Shown here piece after piece: positions 50,093-60,978 of a stretch of DNA of 64,000 nucleotides (positions are counted from its first letter, which is position 1; the number at the start of each line of letters is the position of its first letter). The DNA is from Liolophura sinensis. Its lineage: Eukaryota > Mollusca > Polyplacophora > Chitonida > Chitonidae. The notes beneath the pieces are model-generated. The model made no database searches. It saw nothing but the letters and a program-made list of their open reading frames with translations, and was not told the DNA's origin. The DNA is taken from positions 17,291,608 through 17,355,607 of the forward strand of contig NC_088299.1 of assembly GCF_032854445.1 (NCBI RefSeq), given 5' to 3'. A program made the translations under genes and the position numbers.

Positions 50093-52519
50093 GTGAAGTA
50101 AATCTATACATGAAATCCACTAGGGGATTCTAGAAAATATGGCAAGAATAAAGGCCGAGCTACTCATACATCCAGAGAATGACTTCTAGAAACTAATTCT
50201 ATGAATTAGAGTGGATTTGAAACCTACATGTACATGTATTATTTACCTTATGAGGAAGATTACTACCTGTCTGTGTAAAGTACCAGAATAGAGTGTGGCA
50301 CAAGTGTGAGCACACCAGAGGAGTCTTCTCCTTTAAATGACTGATGCTGCAGAACTGTGCGCTGATACCTGCACAAAACACCAGTCCCACAGAACATTCC
50401 CTGACTAGTTCTGCATGACTACATCTCACCAAACTCCCCCACCTGCCCTCAAGTGCCTGATCCGCATAGCTGGAGCCATTCACCTATGACAGCCACAAAG
50501 CACCTATGGGCTGACCAATGCTTAAATAGTACATGCATAAATCACACCCACACAAAAGGTAAATTCATACAGTAATGTAAATGACCATGCACTCTGAATA
50601 AAAACATGTTTCCTGGGGGGTGAGGATAGCGTGTTGTTTGGAGCAATTGCAGAATACATACCAGCAACTTTCGAATCTCAGTTTCTATAACACAACAAAC
50701 AGACAATGCTGTCAAAGCTATTGTGAATGTGTGGCTAGTTGTGCCTCTCTCCTCTTCAACACTATCAAGAGATGGTATAGACACTACAGACATTATTACA
50801 GTGTGGAGCTGTGGTTACTTTTTACCACTGTACTGTAAGACTTCATCACTAGGCTTATCACGCTTAATTCCTTGTTTCTCGTCACTGCTCACACACCATT
50901 TTACGCCTCGCATAGGAGCACAGAGTTTACCTTTTGGCCAGAAAAGATAAAATCATCATAAAATATTACTGAAATAATGATACTGAAGTATGACACTTAT
51001 TCCATCAACCACGCTGATTTTCTAAAATACATGGTATACTGACTGGAAACAAGGGGTCATTACACTGGCCTCAGACCAAATGAAATAAATTCACTGCTTC
51101 AATTTACCGACTGAAATAAGCTGAAAAGGTAAATGGGATTTTAATTTGGAAGAAGGAGGGAGGGGGTAAAAATTGTTGTTCATTTGTACGTGCACGTACT
51201 TGCACTGAAGTCAACGGACTCATTTCCAATGTGCACACAAGTTTTCTGACTCGCACTGAAGTCAACGGACTCATTTCCAATGTGCACACAAGTTTTCTGA
51301 CTTGGCTGATCCCCATGGTTTTCCAACAGCAGATAAATCTGCAATCTATTGTTTTTATAGACTCTTGTTCAGATGTATAGAGCCACACAGCAATGACCAA
51401 TGTGAGTCTGAAGTGATCTTTTAGTCAGGGGAGAGAATCTCATCCTCAAGAGAGGTAAATGCGCACTAATTCTCCTATGCACCTACAAGAGAAAAAATTG
51501 CTAGGGTCGACCCAAAATAGCTAGGGATGGTTGGGTATATTAAATAAGAAACCAAAAGTATTTTCAATCTGGCCTTATACATAAAGTTTCAAGATTAAAA
51601 TAGAGGAAAATGATGCACACTTTCTTGTTCCATAAAACTTTATCTGCATGCACATTACCACATAAAAAAGAAACTTCAGCTTTCAAGTAATTATGAAATG
51701 TACACATCCTTGATACATATACACGTCCTTGTGAGCTACACTGTGTATTGCCCACACAGACAGCATTCCATCCTCCCTCACCCCACGTCCAGATACACTC
51801 CACTGAGCAATAAGAACACTTTAGCCAGCACTGATCAAGCATGTAGACACCATGCTGATCAAGACACATGTACACACACATGTACATACAACACACCAGC
51901 ATACCAGCAACATTTCAGCAATTCCATCATCGACCAAAACCTGTTGTCTGTCCTCAAAAGGGAACAACTCAATGCAAGCTTTATGAGGGTCTTCTACACC
52001 TATTCACTGAACTTGTGTGGTGTCCTACATATTATACACCCAAACGGCATGCATGTGGAAGTATATAATGGAGGGAATTCAACCTTATTTACAGCATAAA
52101 CAGTTTAACTGCCAACTCCACATGTTCATGGCCATGTCATTTATGCAATCAAATATAAAAAATTCTTTATGTATACATGTATCTATACAAACTGAAAGTA
52201 TATACATCTATGAGTATATAAAAAATGATGAAAAAGTTAAGGGATATATATATTTCTTACTGGGTTTACATTTTGCAAGTTTCTTTCTCGTAAGACCCTC
52301 TCTATGGCTGTCGGCTATAAGAACAACTTGTGGCACATGAATAACATTGAATTTAAATTGATTGTAACACCCAATCTCATTGATCTATGCCACACCAAGG
52401 CCGGCAGAAACGATTCAAAAAGAAATTTAAAATGATGTGGAGCTATCTGGACTGGATATATATTCACCAATAAACAGGCTCGCCAATGATAAATTGAAAT
52501 ACCAGTCACATCTACATAT
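50093..52519. other. Intergenic or intronic, nothing supported beyond a 51-bp duplication
   Basis: Several frames of 80-130 codons overlap on both strands without motifs. Confidence 0.5.
51202..51302. repeat. 51-bp direct repeat, two copies
   Basis: gcactgaagtcaacggactc and the following bases through gttttctgact are repeated nearly exactly at 51202 and 51253. Confidence 0.9.
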
Positions 52520-52537
52520 TAAAAGATGAGTAGTAAG

Positions 52538-52904
52538 TGAGCGAGTGAGTGCTTGGGGTTTAACGTCGTATTCAACAATTTTTTCAGTCATATGACGATG
52601 AAGGAATCCTTCGGGTGTGTGAGATATGCCTCCTTGTTGCAGGATGGTTTTCCACCGCTCTTTTATCTAGCGCTGCTTCACTGAGACGACTTACCAAAGG
52701 CAAGTAAGCCACTCTGCCTGAGCCATTATACTGATACAGGTCAACCAGTCATTGCACTATCTCCTTCATGCTGCACGCCCAGCGTGGAAGTTACAGCTTC
52801 CTCTTGTAAAGTCTTAGGTGTGACTCGACCCAGGATTGATCCTGGATCTACAGCTCCTGATGCAGACGCTCTATCAACCAGACTATATGAGCTATTCGGG
52901 CCGG
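52538..52904 (-). mobile_element. SINE family B, full length with tRNA-derived head
   Basis: On the reverse strand it begins ccggcccgaatagctcatat with a tRNA-like box A region and box-B-like gatccaggatcaatcc, continues through the family body, and ends in the ACTC-type tail. Flanking duplication is taaaagatgagtagtaag (52520-52537) against taaaagagtagtaag (52905-52919), differing by a 3-base gap. The resemblance to a tRNA is only in this head; it is not a functional tRNA gene. Confidence 0.88.
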
Positions 52905-52919
52905 TAAAAGAGTAGTAAG

Positions 52920-55139
52920 CTGGTGGCTTAACAATGTACATGCATACACATGTATACAAACATTGTAGCACATAGAAATTCAAAAAGAGAGTCTTCCAAA
53001 CTGAAAACCAACTGGTCGAGTTCTATCTCTTTAAAGATACACCTATATGTGCGTGAAAAGTATGGTTTGAATTTCTTACTACGCTGATTATCATGTGTTC
53101 TAATATATGAAAGCGCAAACAAAATTCTCAACTTTATTTTGGGGGAGTGAAAATTTAAACTACAGTTTTCCTAAGGTTCAGTCTGGAAATTAAGTATAGT
53201 CAAGACAGCTGTGATATCACAGGAGATATCACAGATAAACAAGTTTGTGGGAGAAGGAGTCCAAATGGGTCCAAATTTTGAGACATAAAATGTGCCCCTA
53301 AAATGAAAATTTACAATAAACATATTGCCATACATAACCATCAGGATATTCTTAAGACTTCCTTCATTAAGGTTGACCTGATCAGACATATCAGAAAAAA
53401 ATAGGGTAGGTCAGGAGAAAAATTGTTAAACTTTGTAATTCTGTCTAAGGAAAAATAGTACAGCTATTTTAAAGAAAAGAAATGCTGTTAAAGGCCTAAC
53501 AAAAACTGGGGACTGTTTTTGGATGGTCAGTCTGCTTACCTCCAAGGTAATGATGGCCTCAGCGTCATTTTTGAGTTACTTTCCCTGACTCCTTCAAGGA
53601 TGACAGGGTTCATACAGATGTTAATCATTAGAAAGGGCATAGACCCACCCAATGAGAAAGTGGAAGGATTCTTGCCACTGGGTACATTTCTACAGGCTGC
53701 TGAAGGTACTGTTATGTGTAAGCACTGAGAACAGCTACAGGCCAAATTTAGCTTGATTGACAGCTGACTGGTGTTTGATGTATATAATGCATATAATGAT
53801 AAAGGCTTCTTAAGTCAAACACCACACAAGACATGCAAGAGCACGTGTGCAAGGCAGCAATACAAACTCCTGTATAATCACTTGGCCTGTACATTACCGA
53901 GTGAGATGGTCAGACTTACAATACAGCTGCACACTTGTAGCATACATGTGCATTCATATACCTATGTACATAAAGCTAGGGATGACACCTCTTAAACACT
54001 CTAAAAGAAGCCACACCTGGGTTAAAGTTCCATCTTGTTATCCATGAAACAGTTATGCTCCCTATGATTGTGCAACAAGTAAATGCCATGAGAGAAGCTT
54101 TACACATTTTCAGTTATAGCAGCCCTAATACAATAATGAAGTAAAAATCACAGGTAAAAGAATGCCAAAAATGGGCAATGAGGAAATGTCCTGCATTACT
54201 CCTGTTTTACTAGCACTCAGCTGTAAACTTTGCAATCTGAAAACAACCTTCTTTTCACATAAATGTACATGTATGAACAGAAATAAGCAGAAATTAAGAC
54301 ATGCATAAATACACTGTACAATGGTAAATTAAATTCATAAATGTTTACATGTAAACAACTCTAATTTCACAAAATCTCGCAGTTGCTACATTTTACAAAT
54401 CACCTAAAGTTAGGTATGTCAAAAAGCATTTTCAAAAGCAAATAATGGCCTGAACATGACACTTTTGATGGTAACACTAAAAGCTTTTCTGATAAAAAAT
54501 TAATTAACCCCCTCCCCCCTCCCCCCAACCAAAAAAAAAAAAACTAAAAAGAAAAGTGGCACTGTAAAGTGGATGAATCATAATCAATCAAAATGAGTCA
54601 CACTTGAAAAATACTAAACTTTAGGTAAAATACAGTACATGAAGGAGACGACCCTATTATACACGTACATGGCTCAGAGAGATAAATATACGTAAGTAGT
54701 AGAGATTTGTGATAGTGGAATACATCTTGATATTTGACAAGTTCAAGCACATGGCTGAACTTTCTTGTCAGGTAATGAGAGATCAATGATACAGACAAAC
54801 AGAGTATACAGATATGGTGTGTAAATGACGGTGAGGGGATGGACCAACTTCAATAAAAGCAAATTTAAAAAAACATGTGTTAGCATTTAATCATTTTGCA
54901 GGTCAGAGTAATTCACCCGAAACCTCTTACTGTAGGTGGCTGTGTATGACAGAATCCCTCATATGTTACTGTCATGATGAATGCTGCAGGTAAAAATCTT
55001 TGTTGTCATCAAAATTTAAATATGCCAAGCCCAAAAAGAAAAGTACATATATCTCAATCTTTCTCCTCCCCATTCAGACGTGAAAACCAGCGTATCAGAA
55101 ACTGCTGTAATCAGAACAAGTCACAAATAAAATAAGGTA
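52920..55139. other. Intergenic or intronic, nothing supported
   Basis: Includes a C-rich then A-rich tract at 54509-54542. No gene or array seen. Confidence 0.5.
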
Positions 55140-55412
55140 CAATGAAACTTCCTCCCTTGGCGTTCAGCATGAAGGGCATAGTGCAATGACTGGTTGGCCC
55201 ATATCAGTATAATGGCTCAGGCAGGGCGGCTTACTTGCCTTCGGTAAGGCTTCAGTGAAGCAGCACTAGATAAAAGAGCGGTCGAAATCCGTCCTGCAAC
55301 AAGGAGGCACATTACATGCACTCTAAGGATTCATTCGTCATCATATGTCATCATAGCTAAATTGTTAGGTACGACATTAAACCCCAAGCACTCACTGACT
55401 CACTCTGACTGC
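55140..55412 (+). mobile_element. SINE family B, head-truncated
   Basis: Contains gcatgaagggcatagtgcaa, tgactggttggcccatatca, aggcagggcggcttacttgc, and the tail taaaccccaagcactcactg. More diverged than the 52538 copy. Confidence 0.87.
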
Positions 55413-55956
55413 AGGTTGAGCAGCCATGGATATGGCTTATCCAAATATTCCTCAAGTATATAACTATCGATGTGCTCAGGCTATGAGACGTTACACTGAA
55501 ATTGTATGAACATGTATGTTGGTCCAGCTAACTGAGTTATTTATCTGCCAATATTATGATACTCTCTGCATTTTGCTAGAAAATGTTCTGCAATTTGAGA
55601 ACTTTTCTTCTCTTTCTCAGTGTCTCTCTGTCAGCTGAATTTCTCTTTCTTTGTAGCTAATTTCCACTGAGTGGCGGCTCGTTCAGATCTCTCCTCTGTA
55701 TAAATTTCATATCACTTACAGGTAAACTTATTGAACGAAATACCACAGTTATGGAAACTATTAATCATAAATTAACGAAATAACCAACGGATCCTGAGCC
55801 TACCAAAGATAAACTCCTACAGAGCATAACATCGGCCTTTATTGGGCTTGTCATTCCTCGTTGTTGTTGTTTTACCCATAACAGTGATATTGATCGGTGC
55901 TTGCAGCTGCAGCCTAAGCGATTCCAGTCGAAACTGGTATATTGGAATATACTTAC

Positions 55957-56300
55957 CAACTCAGTTATCGTGGTTTGAAAGGAGGCTCTACAAAACAGCA
56001 GATAGAACAATGAAGGAAGAAAATGCAAAATTTCCAAAGACTTGAAATTTTTTCTCTCTGGGGTGGAGAATGATCCACGTGTGCCGGCTCTGGGGACGTT
56101 CTGCGGTTTGGAAGTCTGCCCGACAGCGCCGTGTTTGGGGTCAGTATATCGGCTGCCAGCCTCCTGAGCAATACGCTCTGCCTACCATCTCGGCTGCTCA
56201 CCGGTGATGTATCCATGTGCCCAGGGATTATTTGTTTTATTAGATTGGTCTTTCGGTCTCTGTTAGGAAGTGGCATCAATATACCAACTGGAATAGTACC
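55957..56300 (-). promoter_or_regulatory. Possible minus-strand promoter / non-coding first exon
   Basis: The stretch 56050-56290 is richer in G, C and CpG than its surroundings, and a near-consensus splice donor (gttg/gtaagtat) reads on the minus strand with the exon ending at 55957. The next minus-strand gene is the OSGIN-like one about 17 kb away. This could be its 5'UTR exon, or belong to something else. No initiator or TATA motif was relied on. Confidence 0.25.
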
Positions 56301-56689
56301 CAAAAGTTACTAGTTTTCAACTTTTTAAATAGTGTTGTAAGGAATTTTCTAAGAATTAATGAATGTACCGAAAGTAGCCCCATCGTTCCAGGGATATTAC
56401 TGGGTCATGTGTGACCGCAGAAGTAGGCCATTCATCGAAATGACTTGCAGAATCTTGTGGTTTAGAGTACAAGAGCACGTGTGCAAAAAATGTAAACAAA
56501 TCATAATGTGGTGCTGTTTATGCAATTTGCTGAGCGCAGTACTATCACACACACTAACCAAGGCATTTAAATTTCCCAAAATAGGCATCTTAAACCACTT
56601 TTTCCCCCATACGAATAAATAGATAGGCCTAGCATGCTGCCGGTGCTGCCATTGCTTTCAATGAGAAAAAAAAAAGTTAAACCCTTCTA

Positions 56690-56909
56690 CTTATTTTTTT
56701 GACTGGTGTTTTACGCCATACTCAAGAATGTTTCACTTATATGACGGCGGTCAACATTATGACCATCCGCAAGTTGCTGCAAGACCTTCCCACTTACGGC
56801 CGGAGAGGAAGGCATCATGAGCTGGACTTCAGCTGACAGCGACCGCATTAGTGAGAGGCTCTTGGGTCATTACGCTGAGTTAGCGCGCTAACTAACTGAG
56901 CCAAAGAGG
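56690..56909 (-). mobile_element. SINE family A with intact head and internal deletion
   Basis: Reverse-strand tail (gactggtgttttacgccata), body lacking the ggtttcctcccaccat segment, then box B and the head (gttagcgcgctaactaactg, agccaaagagg). Its right part plus flank is duplicated in inverted orientation at 60521-60790. Confidence 0.88.
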
Positions 56910-57034
56910 TTGCTGAGGCTCACCTTGTTCTATAGGCTATTTATGTAGGCCTACGATTTAAGCTACATGTATATATAGGCTATAGCTACTGGGTTCCATG
57001 GGAGGGAACCAAATCATAATTAGCATCCAGTTGA
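56765..57034. repeat. Left arm of a 270-bp inverted duplication
   Basis: Its reverse complement matches 60521-60790 over 270 bases with about 11 mismatches by my count and no gap. The arm comprises part of a family A SINE plus about 125 bp of neighbouring non-SINE sequence (e.g. gattaagct-type and ttccatgggagggaaccaaa). Confidence 0.88.
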
Positions 57035-58035
57035 TGGCTATCACTTTAAAATAGTCCCGACTGCAGCTGCCTGGGGTGTGTGTATTAACGATCTGCAGCG
57101 CAGTCATCGTAGCTACAAGTATTATACATAGACAGATATTAGCGTACATGTGTCAAATATACATGTAGCCTATGGTTGCAAAGCGGAGTAACTCATTCCG
57201 TATTCAGTGTCAAATATTAAGCTCCAGGCAGCAAATCACGAAGCGATCTTAGATTTATGTCAAAATTTTAATTACTCCATTTGGTATATTCCTTATTTTG
57301 GCTGAAATTTTGTGTACAATAACTTACCAGAATTGACGTTGTCAAGCAATATTTTGATCTTGTTACATTAATTAGAAATAGCAATTTTAAAGTGATTTGA
57401 AATTTTGATCAAAGTCTAAGATGGCTTTGTGATCCTGGGGCCAGGCCTAATAACAGACTTTTAGGCCTATGTCAGCTAGTGTGGATGAATTCATTCATTC
57501 AAGTACGGTTCTATACAGAATGTATAGTACTGTAGGCCTATTTGCTATGAAATTTGTTTGGAAAAAACATGCACTTTTAGTGACAAATATAATATAGGCC
57601 ATATAGCTATTACTTTTGGTGCTGAATCTCATATTTTTAATTCCAGCTGGATACCATGACAATACTTTGGTAACAAACCTCGAAACATCTTCTACGAAGA
57701 AAAGAGCTCTCAAAACTTGAGCAAAACGAGTAAGTCGTGCAGGCATTTTAGGTCAAATGCCGTATACAATTATATGTATTGATGTTGGTCTGTTAATTTA
57801 GTGCCATTCGGCGTTTTTAACATTTTCAAATGATTTACCATGTTTCAAAGGACTTTCTATTAAGAACTCAACTTAAAGAACAAAGAATTCAAAGTATATA
57901 CAAAAGCAAATTAACGTAGAAACAAAAACATTCTACGCAATTCAGCAATGAACTGCGAAAAGTTTTCTCTGAGGTTGAAAAGCAGTTGGTTGACGGCTAG
58001 TGTACCAATGATGTCTGCTCCGACGCATATGGATT
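57035..58035. other. Spacer inside the inverted duplication
   Basis: AT-rich unique-looking DNA; no gene seen. Followed by the 20-bp and 27-bp repeats. Confidence 0.5.
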
Positions 58036-58350
58036 CTCAGCGGAGAAAAGGTTTACACTGCAGAGAAAACTTTAATTAGTTTCAACCACGGAGAAAACCT
58101 TTCCACCACAGAGAAAGGCCTTACACAGCAGAGAAAATGATGATGTCTTAATGCTATAAATTAGAAGCTAACGTTAAAGTTTCGAATGAGTTTAAAGCTT
58201 GTGGCACAGAAACAAAAGAAGACGAAAACCATAAATACTGTCGGAAAACAATGAAAATCGTTTTCTCTTTAGCATCGTGGAGAAAATCTTTGCGCCATGG
58301 AGAAAACATTTACTTTGCGGAGAAAACGTTTACATGGCAGAGAAATCTGT
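58036..58350. repeat. 20-bp GGAGAAAAC-type repeat in two short blocks
   Basis: Units approximating ggagaaaacgtttacatggc occur in blocks at about 58036-58140 and 58275-58350, with 20-bp spacing in each block. Intervening sequence is unrelated. Confidence 0.75.
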
Positions 58351-58798
58351 CGTCATTGTTTTTCGACGTTTTAGTTGAATTTACCAATTTTGCCATATTG
58401 TTTCATATAACATATGCTTTAACATATATACAATACGTAATAGATTATATGTTAAACCCTTTCTCCTTAATGATAAGTTTTAAGTAGAAAAAACTATCAG
58501 TCATGGTAAACCGATAAAAAATGTGAAAAGTTTCGAATGACACTAACAGGCCACTGTATATACGTACGGTATGTGAATGCGTGCTACATGACTGGAGAAT
58601 CTGCATCTTAAATCTTGCCTTTATATTGTGTGCAAAACAACCCCACTCTCTTTGTTAATTTTAATCACAACCCATAAAGATATAGACACTGAAGCAAAAT
58701 TAAGACTCAGAGAAGATGCTGTGTTATTCTTTGATTGCATGTGCACTGTACAGAGTGAAATTCTCATGGAGATTAATTATCTGCTTTTACTTTCGAAG

Positions 58799-59577
58799 TC
58801 GTTCAGTATATGTCCGATACCGGGATCGTTCAGCATATGTCCGATACCGGGATCGTTCAGCATGTGTCCGATACCGGGATCGTTCAGCATGTGTCCGATA
58901 CCGGGATCGTTCAGGATGTGTCCGATACCGGGATCGTTCAGGATGTGTCCGATACCGGGATCGTTCAGCATGTGTCCGATACCGGGATCGTTCAGCATGT
59001 GTCGATACCGGGATCGTTCAGCATGTGTCCGATACCGGGATCGTTCAGCATGTGTCCGATACCGGGATCGTTCAGCATGTGTCCCATACCGGGATCGTTC
59101 AGCATGTGTCCGATACCGGGATCGTTCAGCATGTGTCCGATACCAGGATCGTTCAGCATATGTCCGATACCGGGATCGTTCAGCATGTGTCCGATACCGG
59201 GATCGTTCAGCATGTGTCCGATACCGGGATCGTTCAGGATGTGTCCGATACCGGGATCGTTCAGCATGTGTCGATACCGGGATCGTTCAGCATGTGTCCG
59301 ATACCGGGATCGTTCAGCATGTGTCCGATACCGGGATCGTTCAGCATGTGTCCCATACCGGGATCGTTCAGCATGTGCCCGATACCGGGATCGTTCAGCA
59401 TGTGTCCCATACCGGGATCGTTCAGCATGTGTCCGATACCGGGATCGTTCAGCATGTGTCCGATACCGGGATCGTTCAGCATATGTCCGATACCGGGATC
59501 GTTAAGTATGTGTCCGATACCGGGATCGTTTAGTATATGTCCGATACCGGGATCGTTTAGTATATATCCGATACCGG
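58799..59577. repeat. 27-bp minisatellite array, about 28 copies, open in several frames
   Basis: Unit: gataccgggatcgttcagca + tgtgtcc. It contains the imperfect palindrome cgataccgggatcg. As 27 is divisible by three, all plus frames and one minus frame are open (9-residue repeats such as PIPGSFSMC, YRDRSACVR, DTGIVQHVS, LNDPGIGHM). One-base-shorter units near 59001 and 59271 switch frame without causing stops, so no frame is being conserved. Confidence 0.95.
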
Positions 59578-60223
59578 AATAGAAGATGCCATGCATTAAA
59601 AGGAGTACTTATTTGGGGAAACAGGATCGTAATGTATAGATGTTTCAATGAACGCATTAAGGCCAATTCTATATTTTACAAATGGACATGTACTTTTTGT
59701 AAGAAAGTTTTGGTTGTGTGGAGATTCAAACAGCTTCTACCTGTTATGTACAAGACTTACTGCAATGTCGGGGTTGGGCTACATATTGGGCTATATATAT
59801 GTCCGTTGCTATACCGTGGCGGTTGTTGATAGAACTTTGAACTTGACAGAAAAGTACAAGTCAAAAAGCCATATATACCGAAACAGGTTGAAAATGCATA
59901 ACTGGCAACCAACCATGATTGTTGGTCAGTTATTTAATTTGAAAGGTGTTTATTATTAAGGGAAAACTTTTTCTGTGTCTATGTTACGAGTGACAATTTA
60001 CCAACCAACATACTGCAGTCTTTGCTCTAATTTCACTCTCTGTGATGACGTCCTTTGTATTGCATATACTTGTAAACCAGAAATCTGCAACTGCGTATGA
60101 CAAGTATCGCGTTAAACAATCGGATAAATGAGCACGCGATCAAACACGCGGGACTTGCGGTTGGCGATGCTCTTGGACAAAAACTGATCTGTATACCAGC
60201 ATTTTGTTTGACTTTCGTGAGAT
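59578..60223. other. Spacer inside the inverted duplication
   Basis: Frames up to about 100 codons without motifs. No feature supported. Confidence 0.5.
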
Positions 60224-60234
60224 TCCAGATTCAA

Positions 60235-60301
60235 TTTATTTATTTATTTGATTGGTGTTTTACGCTGTACTCAAGAATATTTCACTTAAACGAGGGCGGC
60301 C
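60235..60301 (-). mobile_element. SINE family A, 67-bp 3' end with target-site duplication
   Basis: Only the 3' end is present (tttatttatttatttgattg ... tttcacttaaacgagggcgg). Flanked by the 11-bp direct repeat tccagattcaa at 60224-60234 and 60302-60312. Confidence 0.85.
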
Positions 60302-60484
60302 TCCAGATTCAACAATAACAGTCGCATTGATTGTCTGAGAGATTGTTGCTTCCTCCCATACTTAAAATAGTCATAAACCCCCGATATTTGATAAGTTCCT
60401 GGCGCACTTTCTCACGCCTGACATCCAGACATGCAGTATAGTCATATTGGTGGAAGGCAAGTGCATGGTCTTCAACGAAATTGG

Positions 60485-60520
60485 GGCCTCGGTGGCTCAG
60501 TTATTTAGCGCGCTAGTGAG
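60485..60520 (+). mobile_element. SINE family A, head fragment
   Basis: gcctcggtggctcagttatt then tagcgcgctag matches the SINE head, ending abruptly where the 270-bp inverted duplication begins. Confidence 0.7.
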
Positions 60521-60790
60521 TCAACTGGATGCTAATTATGATTTGGTTCCCTCCCATGGAACCCAGCAGCTATAGCCTATATATACATGTAGCTTAAATC
60601 GTAGGCCTATATAAATAGCCTATAGACCAAGATGAGCTTCAGCAGCCTCTTTGGCTCAGTTAGTTAGCGCGCTAACTCAGCGTAATGACCCAAGAGCCTC
60701 TCACTAATGCGGTCGCTGTCAGCTGAAGTCCAGCTCATGCTGCCTTCCTCTCCGGCCGTACGTGGGAAGGTCTTCTAGCAACCTGCGGAT
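60521..60790. repeat. Right arm of the 270-bp inverted duplication
   Basis: Counterpart of 56765-57034. The left boundary falls at the end of a broken SINE head (60485-60520). Confidence 0.88.
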
Positions 60791-60807
60791 CGTGGGTTTC
60801 CCCCGGG
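60646..60807 (+). mobile_element. SINE family A, head and body, 3'-truncated
   Basis: Head cctctttggctcagttagtt, box-B region and body to gggtttcccccggg; no 3' tail. Lies within the right arm of the inverted duplication, so it is a copy of the element at 56690-56909. Confidence 0.85.
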
Positions 60808-60978
60808 AAATTCTAAGATTAATTTTTCTTTCCCGAGAATACCTCACAATTGTGCATTACTTTTCGACACAGCAGGGACTTGCGAGGAAAGCCCCTCAAC
60901 CCCTCGTTTCGGTGGACACCTTATCCCGCCACTGACCCCTTCCCTCTTTACCCTGGTGAGCCGACAGACAGTAACCTC

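Noticed and set aside
50199-50483. 94-codon minus-strand ORF ending near a gtagta donor-like site
   Set aside because: Cysteine-rich but without known motif; splice site weak.
52831-52904. Possible tRNA gene on the minus strand
   Set aside because: It is the tRNA-derived head of a SINE continuing into the element body; heads at 43410, 56909 and 60646 are rejected for the same reason.
55965-56303. 112-codon minus-strand ORF in the CpG-richer patch
   Set aside because: No domain recognised; kept only as a possible non-coding first exon.
58036-58350. Zinc-finger gene suggested by repeated gagaaa codons
   Set aside because: No C2H2 spacing in any frame and stops interrupt every frame.
58628-59582. 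ORFs of 230-301 codons with 9-residue repeats
   Set aside because: Several frames are open at once because of the 27-bp unit; frame is not preserved across short units.
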